Position numbers and translations under genes: made by a program. Shown here in pieces: positions 41,025 to 50,599 of a stretch of 64,000 bases of DNA. The notes under the pieces were generated by a model, which was given only the letters and a program-made list of their open reading frames with translations, did not search any database and had not been told where the DNA came from. The stretch is from Streptomyces sp. SID8374 (GTDB lineage: Bacteria; Actinomycetota; Actinomycetes; Streptomycetales; Streptomycetaceae), in assembly GCF_009865135.1 (NCBI RefSeq), contig NZ_WWGH01000001.1:4650001-4714000 (forward strand), read 5' to 3'. The first letter of the stretch is position 1, and the number at the start of each line of letters is the position of its first letter.

Positions 41025-41989
41025 ACGACGTGTCCGACGTCGCCCTCCGCCTGGCCGTCATCTTCGTCGTGTTCCTGGTCGCCCCCCTTCTCGTGGGCCA
41101 GACCGAACACAAGGTGATGGCCCACATGCAGGGCCGCCTCGGCCCCATGTACGCGGGCGGCTTCCACGGCTGGGCCCAGCTCGTCGCGGACGGCGTGAAG
41201 TTCGCGCAGAAGGAGGACGTGGTCCCGGCCGCCGCCGACCGCCGCGTCTTCCAGCTCGCCCCCGCCGTCGCCCTTCTCCCGTACCTCCTCGTCCTCGTGG
41301 CCATCCCCATCGGCCCCGGCGACGGCGCGGTGGGCCAGGTCATCGACGCGGGCATCTTCTTCGTGCTGGCCGTCATGGGCATCGGCGTCCTCGGCTCGCT
41401 CATGGCGGGCTGGGCCTCGGCCAACAAGTTCTCCCTGCTCGGCGGCCTCCGCACCGCCGCCCAGCTCCTCTCCTACGAGCTCCCGATGCTCCTGGCCGCC
41501 GCATCCGTCGCCATGGCGGCCGGAACGGTCTCGCTCACCGGCATCCTCGACGCCTTCGAGTGGTGGTGGCTGCCCTGGCAGATTGTCGGAGCCCTGGTCT
41601 TCTTCGTCGCAGGTCTCGCCGAACTCCAGCGCCCACCCTTCGACATGCCGGTCGCCGACTCCGAGATCATCTTCGGCGCGTACACCGAGTACACGGGGCT
41701 GCGTTTCGCCCTGTTCCTCCTCGCCGAGTACGCGGGAATCGTCATCCTCTGCGCCTTGACCACGGTCCTCTTCCTCGGCGGCTGGCACGGCCCGTTCGGC
41801 GCCGACGGACTCGGCTGGATCTGGACCCTCCTCAAGACCGCCCTCCTCGCGTTCGTCGTCATCTGGCTGCGCGTCAGCTACCCGCGTCTGCGTGAGGACC
41901 AGTTGCAGAAGCTCGCCTGGACCACCCTCGTCCCCCTCGCCCTCGCGCAGATCGCGCTCACCGGCATCGTGAAGGTGGCGATCAGCTGA
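41021..41989 (+). CDS. nuoH: NADH-quinone oxidoreductase subunit H-like
   Basis: 322 residues, about eight membrane helices. Conserved loop QGRLGPMYAGGFHGWAQLVADGVKF is present. The quinone-cavity loop usually written PFDLPEAESELV reads PFDMPVADSEII here, so one of the conserved acidic residues is replaced. This is typical of the second, incomplete nuo cluster type (inference from pattern). Start GTG 41021 overlaps nuoC stop; stop overlaps nuoI by one base. Confidence 0.92.
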   Translation: MNDVSDVALRLAVIFVVFLVAPLLVGQTEHKVMAHMQGRLGPMYAGGFHGWAQLVADGVKFAQKEDVVPAAADRRVFQLAPAVALLPYLLVLVAIPIGPGDGAVGQVIDAGIFFVLAVMGIGVLGSLMAGWASANKFSLLGGLRTAAQLLSYELPMLLAAASVAMAAGTVSLTGILDAFEWWWLPWQIVGALVFFVAGLAELQRPPFDMPVADSEIIFGAYTEYTGLRFALFLLAEYAGIVILCALTTVLFLGGWHGPFGADGLGWIWTLLKTALLAFVVIWLRVSYPRLREDQLQKLAWTTLVPLALAQIALTGIVKVAIS

Positions 41990-42564
41990 TGCCCCCGATC
42001 CCCGGATCAGGCCTGGCCAAGGGCCTCGCCGTCACCCTGCGCACGATGACGAAGAAGACCGTCACCGCGCAGTACCCCGACACCCAGCCCGAACTCCCGC
42101 CCCGATCCCGCGGCGTCATCGGGCTGTTCGAGGAGAACTGCACGGTCTGCATGCTCTGCGCCCGTGAGTGCCCCGACTGGTGCATCTACATCGACTCCCA
42201 CAAGGAGACGGTGCCGCCCGCCGCCCCCGGCGGACGCGAGCGCAGCCGTAACGTCCTCGACCGCTTCGCCATCGACTTCTCCCTCTGCATGTACTGCGGT
42301 ATCTGCATCGAGGTCTGCCCCTTCGACGCGCTTTTCTGGTCGCCGGAGTTCGAGTACGCAGAGACGGACATCCACGAGCTCACCCATGAGCGGGACAAGC
42401 TCCGCGAGTGGATGTGGACCGTGCCGGAGCCGCCCGCCCTCGACCCCGGGGCGGAGGAGCCGAAGGAGATCGCCGCCGCCCGCAAGGCGGCCGACAAACT
42501 CGCCGCGCAGGCACCCCGGACGACCCCCGACCCCGCCCCTGACGAGAAGGGAGGAACCCCGTGA
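41989..42564 (+). CDS. nuoI: NADH-quinone oxidoreductase subunit I-like (two 4Fe-4S clusters)
   Basis: 191 residues. Two ferredoxin motifs, CTVCMLCARECPDWC and CMYCGICIEVCPFDA, bind clusters N6a/N6b. A free ferredoxin could in principle pass electrons to this subunit when NuoEFG are missing, as proposed for photosynthetic and archaeal relatives. C-terminal 40 residues are Pro/Ala/Lys-rich. Stop overlaps nuoJ. Confidence 0.93.
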   Translation: MPPIPGSGLAKGLAVTLRTMTKKTVTAQYPDTQPELPPRSRGVIGLFEENCTVCMLCARECPDWCIYIDSHKETVPPAAPGGRERSRNVLDRFAIDFSLCMYCGICIEVCPFDALFWSPEFEYAETDIHELTHERDKLREWMWTVPEPPALDPGAEEPKEIAAARKAADKLAAQAPRTTPDPAPDEKGGTP

Positions 42565-43187
42565 CGCCGCACACCGCAGCCCCCGTGCTCGCCGCAGCCG
42601 CCGACCACCCCGGCTTCCTCTCCCCGACCGGTGTCGAGATCGCGTTCGTCCTCGTCGGCCTCGCCACCCTCGGCGCCGCCGTCATCACCGTCACCACCCG
42701 GCAACTGGTGCACGCCGCCCTCTGGCTCGTCGTGGCGCTCGGCGGGCTGGCCGTCGAATACCTCCTGCTCACCGCGGAGTTCATCGCCTGGGTGCAGGTA
42801 CTGATCTACGTCGGTTCCATCGTCGTCCTCCTCCTCTTCGGCCTGATGCTCACCCGGGCCCCCATCGGCCGCTCCCCGGACGCCGACTCGGGCAACCGGT
42901 GGGTCGCCCTGGGTGCGGCCCTCGCCTCGGCCGCCGCGCTCGTCTGGGTCGTCGTGGATGCCTTCCGTACCACCTGGATCGACCTCGAAGGACCGGCCCA
43001 GGGCTCCACCGCCGTCACCGGAGCCTTCCTCTTCCGGAACTGGGTCCTCCCCTTCGAGGCGCTCTCCGTCCTGCTGCTCGCCGCCCTCGTCGGCGCCATC
43101 GTCCTCTCCCGCAAGCACGACAAGGACACGGCGGTCCGGCCCCCCTCGGGCCCGTCCACCCGACGCGGCAAGGAGGGACAGACCTGA
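42561..43187 (+). CDS. nuoJ: NADH-quinone oxidoreductase subunit J-like
   Basis: 208 residues, five membrane helices (VEIAFVLVGLATLGAAVITV, AALWLVVALGGLAVEYLLL, FIAWVQVLIYVGSIVVLLLF, WVALGAALASAAALVWVVV, LLLAALVGAIVL). The WVQVLIYVGSIVVL segment is the TM3 pi-bulge region. GTG 42561; stop overlaps nuoK by one base. Confidence 0.9.
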   Translation: MTPHTAAPVLAAAADHPGFLSPTGVEIAFVLVGLATLGAAVITVTTRQLVHAALWLVVALGGLAVEYLLLTAEFIAWVQVLIYVGSIVVLLLFGLMLTRAPIGRSPDADSGNRWVALGAALASAAALVWVVVDAFRTTWIDLEGPAQGSTAVTGAFLFRNWVLPFEALSVLLLAALVGAIVLSRKHDKDTAVRPPSGPSTRRGKEGQT

Positions 43188-43639
43188 TGCACCTCGCCTA
43201 TCCCGCCGTACTCGCCGCCCTCCTCTTCTGCACCGGCCTCTACGGCGTCCTCGCCCGCCGCAACGCGATCCTGGTCCTGATGTCGGTCGAGCTGATGCTC
43301 AACGCCGTCAACCTCAACCTCGTCGCCTTCGACGTCTGGCTCCGCGACACCCTCCACTCCGGCCAGGCCCTCACCCTCTTCACCATCGCCATCGCCGCCG
43401 CCGAGATCGGCATCGGCCTCGCGATCGTCCTGGCCGTCTACCGCAACCGCGGCTCCTCCGACATCGACCGGCTCCGCGACACCGCCGAGACCGACGACGC
43501 CGAGATCCTCGACGCCGAGGCCGCCGCCGACATCGCCGACGCCGGGACCGACGGCCGCGCCGAACCGGCAGGGAAGACCGCGAGCGCGGGGAAAGCCGCG
43601 AGCGCGGGGACCACCAAGAACACAGAGGCCACCTCGTGA
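43187..43639 (+). CDS. nuoK: NADH-quinone oxidoreductase subunit K-like with C-terminal extension
   Basis: 150 residues against about 100 in most NuoK. Three helices; both membrane glutamates of the proton path are kept (SVELMLNAVNLN and AIAAAEIGIGL). From residue ~100 a hydrophilic tail of about 50 residues, rich in Ala/Glu/Asp then Lys/Gly/Ser repeats (AGKTASAGKAASAGT), is added. Stop overlaps nuoL. Confidence 0.92.
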   Translation: MHLAYPAVLAALLFCTGLYGVLARRNAILVLMSVELMLNAVNLNLVAFDVWLRDTLHSGQALTLFTIAIAAAEIGIGLAIVLAVYRNRGSSDIDRLRDTAETDDAEILDAEAAADIADAGTDGRAEPAGKTASAGKAASAGTTKNTEATS

Positions 43640-45636
43640 CCACGACGACCCTCGCCGCCCTCGTCCCGCTCCTGCCCTTCCTCGGAGCCGTCGCCGGACT
43701 CGCACTCGGCCGCACCGCCCCCGGCTTCGTCCGCCCCCTGGCGATCCTGCCGACGCTCACCGCGGCCGTCCTCGCCGTGATCGTCGCCGTCCGCCAGGGC
43801 GGCGGCCGCGCCATCGACGCCGCCACCCAGCTCACCCCCACCGGGTCGGTCCCCATCGACCTGGCCCTGCACCTGGACGGCTTCGCGGTCCTGGTCGCCG
43901 TCCTCGTCGGGCTCGTCGCCACCTGCGTACAGCTCTACTCAACGGCCTACCTCCGCGACGACGCCCGCTACCCCTCCTACGCGGCCCTGGTCTCCTTCTT
44001 CACCTCCGCGATGCTGCTCGTCGTCTACTCCGGCGACCTGATGGTGCTCCTGGTCGGCTGGGAGATCATGGGCATCTGCTCGTACTTCCTGGTCGGTCAC
44101 TACTGGGAGACGCCCGAAGCGCGCGCCGCCTCCCTCAAGGCCTTCCTCGTCACCAAGCTCGGCGATGTCCCCTTCCTGATCGGCCTGTTCGCCCTGGCCG
44201 CCGACACCGGCAGCTTCCGGATCACCAAGATCCTCGCGGCCGTCACCAACGGCGGCCTGGACCACCCCACCCTCATCGCCCTGCTGCTCCTGGCAGGCGT
44301 CGCCGGGAAGTCCGCCCAGTTCCCCCTGCACACCTGGCTGCCCGACGCGATGGCCGGCCCCACCCCCGTCTCCGCGCTCATCCACGCCGCGACGATGGTC
44401 GCGGCCGGGATCTATTTCGTGGCCCGGCTGCTCCCCGTCTTCGCCGCCTCCGGCGCGGCCCTGGTCGTCCTCGCCGTGATGGCGGCCGTGACGATGATCG
44501 GCTCCGGACTCGCCGCCCTCGCGCAGGACGACATCAAACGGGTCCTCGCCTACTCGACGATCGGTCAGCTCGGCTACATGTCCGGTGCCCTGGCCGTCGC
44601 CGACCGGGGCGCCGCCGTCTTCCACCTGATCTCGCACGGTGCGTTCAAAGCCGTCCTCTTCCTCGCGGCCGGCGTCGTCATCCACGCCGCCGGAACCAAC
44701 TCACTCGCCGCCATGTCCCGCATGGGCGGCCTCGCGCGCCGGATCCCCGACGCCTACTGGACGATGACCGTCGCCCTCCTCGCGCTCGCCGCCATCCCGC
44801 CGTTCGCCGGCTTCTTCTCCAAGGAAGCCGTCCTCGTCGCCGCCGAGCACACCGCCATGGGGGACCGGACCGTCGCCCCGGCCGCCGCGGGCTGGACGAT
44901 CCTCGTCGCCGGGCTGCTCGCCGCCGTCCTCACCGCCGCCTACGCCACCCGCCTCTGGCTCCTCGCCTTCAAGGGGCGCGGCGCCGAACTCCCCGACCAC
45001 GGCAGGCAGCCCCTCGCCATGACCTCCGTCCTGTGGATCCTGGCCGTCCCCACCATCGCCTTCGGGCTCACCGCTGGCGTGCTCGGCGACTGGTTCGACG
45101 GCCACACCCTCACCCCGTCCCTCACCACGGCCGTCCTCTCCACCGGCGTCGGCCTCGTCGGCGGGCTCGTCACCTACGGCGCCTGGCGCCACACCACGGC
45201 GCTCGCCGCCCGTACCCCCATCGGTGCCGTCGCCGCCCACCCCGGCGCCGAACCCGCCCTCGTCGAAGCCGAGGCCATGACGTCGCACACCGCCGCCTAC
45301 GGCACCATCGCGGACGCCGCCGACCCGGCCGACCCCGGACGCCTCCTCCTGGGCCCGCTCCACCGCCACGCGGTCACCGGCTTCCACCTCGACGCCCTGT
45401 ACGCGGCGGTGTTCGTCCGGCCCGTCCAGCAGGCCGCCCGCCTCGTGCGCTTCCTGGACCGCACGGTCGTCGACACCTACGTCAACGGATCGGGCGCCGC
45501 CACCCGGCTCCTGGGCACCGCCGTACGCCGCGCCCAGACCGGAAACGTGCAGACCTACCTCAGCGTCCTGCTCGCCGGTTCCCTCGTCCTGGCGATCGCC
45601 GCCGTCGTCTTCGCCAACGTCAACGCGGGGTCGTGA
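43636..45636 (+). CDS. nuoL: NADH-quinone oxidoreductase subunit L-like
   Basis: 666 residues. Antiporter-like proton pump. Key charged residues are in place: Glu in LLVGWEIMGICSYFLV, Lys in VAGKSAQFPLHTWLPDAMAGPTPVSALIHAATM, and a discontinuous helix with His further on. The C-terminal arm includes the long amphipathic helix HL region (DALYAAVFVRPVQQAARLVRFLDR) and final helix. GTG 43636 overlaps nuoK stop. Confidence 0.93.
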   Translation: MTTTTLAALVPLLPFLGAVAGLALGRTAPGFVRPLAILPTLTAAVLAVIVAVRQGGGRAIDAATQLTPTGSVPIDLALHLDGFAVLVAVLVGLVATCVQLYSTAYLRDDARYPSYAALVSFFTSAMLLVVYSGDLMVLLVGWEIMGICSYFLVGHYWETPEARAASLKAFLVTKLGDVPFLIGLFALAADTGSFRITKILAAVTNGGLDHPTLIALLLLAGVAGKSAQFPLHTWLPDAMAGPTPVSALIHAATMVAAGIYFVARLLPVFAASGAALVVLAVMAAVTMIGSGLAALAQDDIKRVLAYSTIGQLGYMSGALAVADRGAAVFHLISHGAFKAVLFLAAGVVIHAAGTNSLAAMSRMGGLARRIPDAYWTMTVALLALAAIPPFAGFFSKEAVLVAAEHTAMGDRTVAPAAAGWTILVAGLLAAVLTAAYATRLWLLAFKGRGAELPDHGRQPLAMTSVLWILAVPTIAFGLTAGVLGDWFDGHTLTPSLTTAVLSTGVGLVGGLVTYGAWRHTTALAARTPIGAVAAHPGAEPALVEAEAMTSHTAAYGTIADAADPADPGRLLLGPLHRHAVTGFHLDALYAAVFVRPVQQAARLVRFLDRTVVDTYVNGSGAATRLLGTAVRRAQTGNVQTYLSVLLAGSLVLAIAAVVFANVNAGS

Positions 45637-47285
45637 CCGTGATCGATATCAGCCCGTCCGTGATGCAGTTCCTTCTCGCGTTCATCATCGTCGTCCCGCT
45701 CCTCGGCGCCGTCGCGGCCCTGCTCCCCGCCCCGCCCGGGCTCAAGGGCAAGAGCCCCGACCAGGCCGTGCTCCGCCACGGCGTGACCGTGACCGGCGCC
45801 GTCCTCATCGCCGCGATCGTCCTGGCCGTCGGCTTCGACCACGACCACCCCGCCACGATGCAGGCGACCACCGACATCAGCTGGATCCCGGCACTCGACG
45901 TCCGCATCCACCTCGGCATCGACGGCATCTCGCTCCCCCTCCTCCTGCTGACCGCGCTGCTGACCTTCCTCTGCGCGCTGTACAGCTACTTCAAGCTGCC
46001 AGCGGGCCCCTCACCGAAGGCGTTCATCGCCCTCGTCCTCGTCCTGGAATCCGGCACCCTCGCCACCTTCGCCGTCCTCGACCTGCTGCTCTTCTTCCTG
46101 GCCTTCGAGATGGTCCTCATCCCGATGTACTTCCTCATCGCCCGCTGGGGCGGTGACCAGCGGCGCGCCGCCGCCTGGAAGTTCATCCTCTACACACTGC
46201 TCGGCTCGGTCGTCATGCTGCTGGGCCTGCTCCTCATCGGGCTGAAGAGCGGCACCTTCGACATGGTGGCACTCGCCACTGACAACGGCCGTGGCCTCAC
46301 CACATCCGTGCAGGTCATCGCCGTTCTCGCGATCGGTCTGGGGCTCGCAGTGAAGACCCCGATGTGGCCCCTGCACAGCTGGCTCCCCGATGCCCACACC
46401 GCCGCCCCGACCGTCGGCTCCGTGCTCCTGGCGGGGGTCCTGCTGAAGATGGGAACGTACGGATTCGTCCGGATCCTGCTCCCCATCGCGCCCGACGGGA
46501 TGCGCGCCTTCGCGCCGTACCTCGCCGCGTTCGCCGTCGTCGGTATCGTCTACGGATCGCTCGCCTGCCTGGCCCTCGCCCGCAACGGCGCCAAGGGCGA
46601 CCTCAAGCGGCTCATCGCGTACTCCTCCGTCGGCCACATGGGCTTCGTGCTGCTCGGCATCGCCACCATGACTCCCACCGGGGTCAACGGCGCGCTCTTC
46701 GCCAACATCGCCCACGGCCTCATCACCGGCCTGCTGTTCTTCCTGGTCGGCGCTATCAAGGACCGCTACGGCACCGCCGACCTGGACACCCTCGCCGGCG
46801 CCACCGGAGCAGCCCTCTACGGCCGCGCCCCCCGCCTCGGCGCCCTGCTCGCCTTCGCCGCCGTCGCCTCGCTCGGACTGCCCGGACTCGCCGGATTCTG
46901 GGGCGAGATGCTCACCCTGTTCGGCGCCTACAGCCCCGCCGAGGGCCTCAGCCGCCCGGCGTTCCGCACCTTCATGGCCATCGGCGCGTTCGGCACCCTG
47001 CTCACCGCCGCGTACATGCTCATCGTGGTCCGCCGCGTCTGCATGGGCGAACACACACCCCATTCCCAGCTCTCGCCCGACGACCGGACCGCGCGGCCGG
47101 CGGACGACCCCGGGCGGCCCACAGCAGTCGGAGGCCCCCCGCAGCTCGCCGACATCCAGCGCTACGAAGCCGCCGCCTGGACCCCGCTCGCCGCCCTCAC
47201 CGTTCTCGCCGGACTCTGGCCCGCCGTCCTCCTCGGCCTCACCGACCCGGCCGTGCAGAAGCTCCTCGCAGGAGGCAAGTCGTGA
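45633..47285 (+). CDS. nuoM: NADH-quinone oxidoreductase subunit M-like
   Basis: 550 residues. Glu of TM5 in FFLAFEMVLIPMYFLI, Lys in LAVKTPMWPLHSWLPDAHTAAPTVGSVLLAGVLLKMGTYG and Lys in GDLKRLIAYSSVGHMG are all intact. Residues ~455-500 form a hydrophilic insert before the last helix. GTG 45633 overlaps nuoL stop; stop overlaps nuoN. Confidence 0.93.
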   Translation: MTVIDISPSVMQFLLAFIIVVPLLGAVAALLPAPPGLKGKSPDQAVLRHGVTVTGAVLIAAIVLAVGFDHDHPATMQATTDISWIPALDVRIHLGIDGISLPLLLLTALLTFLCALYSYFKLPAGPSPKAFIALVLVLESGTLATFAVLDLLLFFLAFEMVLIPMYFLIARWGGDQRRAAAWKFILYTLLGSVVMLLGLLLIGLKSGTFDMVALATDNGRGLTTSVQVIAVLAIGLGLAVKTPMWPLHSWLPDAHTAAPTVGSVLLAGVLLKMGTYGFVRILLPIAPDGMRAFAPYLAAFAVVGIVYGSLACLALARNGAKGDLKRLIAYSSVGHMGFVLLGIATMTPTGVNGALFANIAHGLITGLLFFLVGAIKDRYGTADLDTLAGATGAALYGRAPRLGALLAFAAVASLGLPGLAGFWGEMLTLFGAYSPAEGLSRPAFRTFMAIGAFGTLLTAAYMLIVVRRVCMGEHTPHSQLSPDDRTARPADDPGRPTAVGGPPQLADIQRYEAAAWTPLAALTVLAGLWPAVLLGLTDPAVQKLLAGGKS

Positions 47286-48883
47286 CCGCGGACCTCAGCA
47301 CCGCCCCGGGCGCCCTCACCACGGCGGCCGACACCGCCCCCAGCGTCGTCCAGGGCGTCGACTGGCTCGCCATCGCACCCCCCACCCTCACCGCGCTGGC
47401 CGCCCTGCTCGTCCTCGTCGCCGACCTCTTCCTCCCCGAGCACCGCAAGAAGCTCCTCGGCTACGGAACCCTCACCGCGCTCGCCGCCGCCCTCGCCCTC
47501 CTCATCCCGCTGCGCGCCGGAGACCGCGCCACCTTCTGCGTCACCACCGGCACCCAGGTGTGCAGCTACACCGCCGACCACTTCGCCCTGGTCATCCAGG
47601 CCCTCGTCCTCGGCGGGGCGTTCCTCACCGCGCTGCTCTCCCTCGACGACACGCGGAAGCTCCCGGCGGGCGAATACTGGTTCCTGCTGCTCGCCTCCGC
47701 CGCGGGCGCCGCCCTCCTGCCCGCCTCCCGCGATCTCGCCACCCTCGTCGTCGCCCTGGAGGTCGCCTCGCTGCCCGCCTTCGCCCTCGTGGGGATCAAG
47801 CGCGGCGACCGGCGCTCATCCGAAGCCGCGCTCAAGTTCTTCCTCTCCTCCGTCGTCGCCACCGCCGTCATGCTCCTGGGCGTCAGCTTCGTGTACGCGA
47901 CCACGGGGACCCTGCACCTCACCGAGATCGCCGCCCATCTGGACGACGTACCTCCGGCCCTGGACACCCTCGCCAAGACCGGCGTCGTCCTCACCCTCGT
48001 CGGCTTCGCCTTCAAGACCGCCGCGGCCCCCTTCCACTTCTGGGTCCCCGACACCTATGTGGGCGCGCCCCTGCCGATCGCCGCCTACCTCTCCGTCGTC
48101 GGCAAGACCGTCGGCTTCACGGGCCTCATCCTCGTCACAGTTGTCGCGTTCCCCTCTTATGCCGACGTCTGGGGACCCGCAGTCGCCGTCCTGGCCGCCC
48201 TCACCATGACCGTCGGCAACGTCGCCGCCCTCCGCCAGCGGGCCGACCGTGCCCGCAGCGCCGTACGGCTCCTCGCCTGGTCCTCCGTCGCCCAGGCCGG
48301 CTATCTGCTCGTCCCGATCGCCGCCGCCGCGTACTCCAGCGACGAACAGATCGGCTCCACCGTCGCGTACGCCCTCATGTACGCCGTCGTGAACCTCGGC
48401 GCCTTCGCCGTCGCGGCCCTCGTCGCCCGTACGAAGCCCGGCAACCGCATCACCGACTACCGGGGCCTGTACGCCACCCGCCCCCTCGCCGCCCTCGCGC
48501 TCGGCTTCTTCCTGCTCTGCCTGGCCGGACTGCCGCCCGGCATCATCGGGCTCTTCGCGAAGGTCACGGTCTTCTCGGCGGCCGTCGATGCGGGGCTCGG
48601 CTGGCTCGCCGTCGTCATGGCCGTCAACGTGGTGATCGCTCTCTACTACTACCTTCAGTGGACCGCGATCCTCTTCAGGAGCCCGGACGCCGTGGACGCG
48701 ACCGGTGGAACCCAGGCCTCGACCGAGGACGCGACCACCGGAACGCGGGCCTCCGGAACGCCGCCCCGATTCCGGGCCCCCGCCCCGCTCACCACGGCGA
48801 TCGCCCTCACCGCCGCCGCCGGCATCCTCCTCTCGGGAGCCCCGCAGGTAGTCCTCAGGTTCGCCGCCGTCACCCTCTTCTGA
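47282..48883 (+). CDS. nuoN: NADH-quinone oxidoreductase subunit N-like
   Basis: 533 residues, about 14 helices. Glu in VVALEVASLPAFAL, Lys in GFAFKTAAAPFHFWVPDTYVGAP and LLAWSSVAQAGYLLVP are NuoN landmarks. A hydrophilic Thr-rich loop (residues ~480-500) precedes the last helix. Last gene of the operon, followed by 118 bp before mscL. Confidence 0.93.
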   Translation: MTADLSTAPGALTTAADTAPSVVQGVDWLAIAPPTLTALAALLVLVADLFLPEHRKKLLGYGTLTALAAALALLIPLRAGDRATFCVTTGTQVCSYTADHFALVIQALVLGGAFLTALLSLDDTRKLPAGEYWFLLLASAAGAALLPASRDLATLVVALEVASLPAFALVGIKRGDRRSSEAALKFFLSSVVATAVMLLGVSFVYATTGTLHLTEIAAHLDDVPPALDTLAKTGVVLTLVGFAFKTAAAPFHFWVPDTYVGAPLPIAAYLSVVGKTVGFTGLILVTVVAFPSYADVWGPAVAVLAALTMTVGNVAALRQRADRARSAVRLLAWSSVAQAGYLLVPIAAAAYSSDEQIGSTVAYALMYAVVNLGAFAVAALVARTKPGNRITDYRGLYATRPLAALALGFFLLCLAGLPPGIIGLFAKVTVFSAAVDAGLGWLAVVMAVNVVIALYYYLQWTAILFRSPDAVDATGGTQASTEDATTGTRASGTPPRFRAPAPLTTAIALTAAAGILLSGAPQVVLRFAAVTLF

Positions 48884-49001
48884 CGCTCTCCGCAGGCGAA
48901 AGATCGGTTTGCCCGAGGCCGCCGACCCAGGGCAAGGTCGTGCTCTGCATACGTCCCCGTACACGACGCGGACGTACGAAATCCATAGAGGAGAGAGAGC
49001 A

Positions 49002-49457
49002 GTGCTGAACGGGTTCAAGGACTTCATCCTGCGCGGAAACGTCATCTCGATGGCGATCGGCCTCGCCGTCGGAGCAGCCTTCACCGCCGTCGTCACCGGC
49101 TTCAGCACCGCCTTCATCACGCCGCTGATCGGCCTCGCCACCGGCTCGGTCGGCGACTTCAGCACCGCCGAGTTCAGCGTCGAGGGCGCGATCTTCCCGT
49201 ACGGCAAGTTCCTCGCGGCCGCGATCGCCTTCCTCATCACCGCCGCGGTCCTCTACTTCTGCGTCGTGGTCCCCATGACCAAGGTGCAGAACCGCTTCAC
49301 CAAGGAGGAGGAGGTCGACATCAAGGCCGCCCTCCGCGACTGCCCGCGCTGCTTCAGCGCGATCCCCGCCGTCGCCTCCCGCTGCGCCCACTGCACCAGC
49401 GAGGTCGAGCCCGACCCCGAGGCGGTCTCCCTCGCCAAGCTGCCGGTCCAGCGCTGA
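49002..49457 (+). CDS. mscL: Large-conductance mechanosensitive channel with C-terminal zinc ribbon
   Basis: 151 residues. MscL core at 1-100: GFKDFILRGNVISMAIGLAVGAAFTAVV (pore helix) and the second helix FLAAAIAFLITAAVLYFCVVVP. Emergency tension-gated channel. Instead of the usual short amphipathic C-terminus it ends with CPRCFSAIPAVASRCAHC, two CxxC pairs separated by 10 residues, a typical zinc-ribbon spacing. GTG 49002 with GAGGAGAG upstream. Confidence 0.9.
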   Translation: MLNGFKDFILRGNVISMAIGLAVGAAFTAVVTGFSTAFITPLIGLATGSVGDFSTAEFSVEGAIFPYGKFLAAAIAFLITAAVLYFCVVVPMTKVQNRFTKEEEVDIKAALRDCPRCFSAIPAVASRCAHCTSEVEPDPEAVSLAKLPVQR

Positions 49458-49735
49458 GCCGACTGCCCGCCCGACGCTGAGCGGCGCTCCCAGCCCAGCG
49501 CTCCTCGCCGGCGCTGACCCACGCACGCCCCGACACCCGTACGGCCCAGTGCCGCGCCGTACGGGCCAGGAGCCGGAACCGGCCGGATCACGCCGGAGCG
49601 GCCCCGCCCTCCACCCGCACGCACAAGGGAACTAGCTCCCCTCGCCTGGCGTTGACCAGTACGGGAGGCTCCACTGGGGGAGTGGAGCACCACCATGCAA
49701 AGGGTTCCCCTGCTGCACCACTTGGAGGGCGTACC

Positions 49736-50599
49736 GTGCACCGCCGGCACAACGGGCTGAAAACCGCCGTACTCCTCGGGGGCCTGTCCGCACTCATCAT
49801 CATCATCGGCAGCTTCTTCGGACGTACGGGCCTCGTCATCGCGCTCGTCGTGGCCGTCGGCACCAACGCCTACGCCTACTGGAACAGCGACAAGCTGGCG
49901 CTGCGGGCCATGCGGGCCCGCCCCGTCAGCGAGTTCGAAGCACCGCAGCTCTACCGGATCGTCCGCGAGCTCTCCACCGCGGCCCGTCAGCCGATGCCCC
50001 GCCTGTACATCTCCCCGACCCAGGCGCCCAACGCCTTCGCCACCGGCCGCAATCCGCGCAACGCGGCCGTCTGCTGCACCGAGGGCATCCTCCAGATCCT
50101 CGACGAGCGGGAGCTGCGCGGTGTCCTGGGCCACGAGCTGAGCCATGTCTACAACCGGGACATCCTCATCTCCTCCGTCGCCGGAGCCCTCGCCTCCGTC
50201 GTCATGTTCCTGGTCAACTTCGCCTGGCTCATCCCCATCGGCCGCTCCAACGACGACGAAGGCCCCGGCCTCCTGGGCATGCTCCTGATCATGATCCTGG
50301 GCCCGCTCGCCGCCTCCGTCATCCAGCTCGCCGTCAGCCGCTCCCGTGAGTACGAGGCCGACGCGTCCGGAGCGCAGCTCACCGGGGACCCGCTCGCCCT
50401 CGCCAGCGCCCTGCGCAAACTCGAAGCAGGAACGAAACAGCTCCCGCTGCCCCCGGAGCCCAGGATCGAGACCGCGAGCCACATGATGATCGCGAACCCC
50501 TTCCGCCCGGGACAGGGGATGGCCAAGATGTTCTCCACCCATCCGCCGATGGCGGAGCGCATCGCCCGACTGGAACAGATGGCAGGTCGCCGCCCATGA
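49736..50599 (+). CDS. htpX: HtpX-type membrane zinc metalloprotease
   Basis: 287 residues. Two N-terminal membrane helices (LKTAVLLGGLSALIIIIGSFF, LVIALVVAVGTNAYAYW), catalytic HELSH in VLGHELSHVYNRDI, third ligand Glu in SREYEADASGAQL, and two further helices between. Degrades misfolded membrane proteins. GTG 49736 has GGAGG seven bases upstream; an earlier ATG at 49652 would add an unlikely polar leader. Coupled to the YccF gene (ATGA overlap). Confidence 0.93.
   Translation: MHRRHNGLKTAVLLGGLSALIIIIGSFFGRTGLVIALVVAVGTNAYAYWNSDKLALRAMRARPVSEFEAPQLYRIVRELSTAARQPMPRLYISPTQAPNAFATGRNPRNAAVCCTEGILQILDERELRGVLGHELSHVYNRDILISSVAGALASVVMFLVNFAWLIPIGRSNDDEGPGLLGMLLIMILGPLAASVIQLAVSRSREYEADASGAQLTGDPLALASALRKLEAGTKQLPLPPEPRIETASHMMIANPFRPGQGMAKMFSTHPPMAERIARLEQMAGRRP

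Noticed and set aside
49458..49735. Gene upstream of htpX starting at 49652
   Set aside because: The added leader has no domain and the GTG at 49736 has a much better ribosome site.
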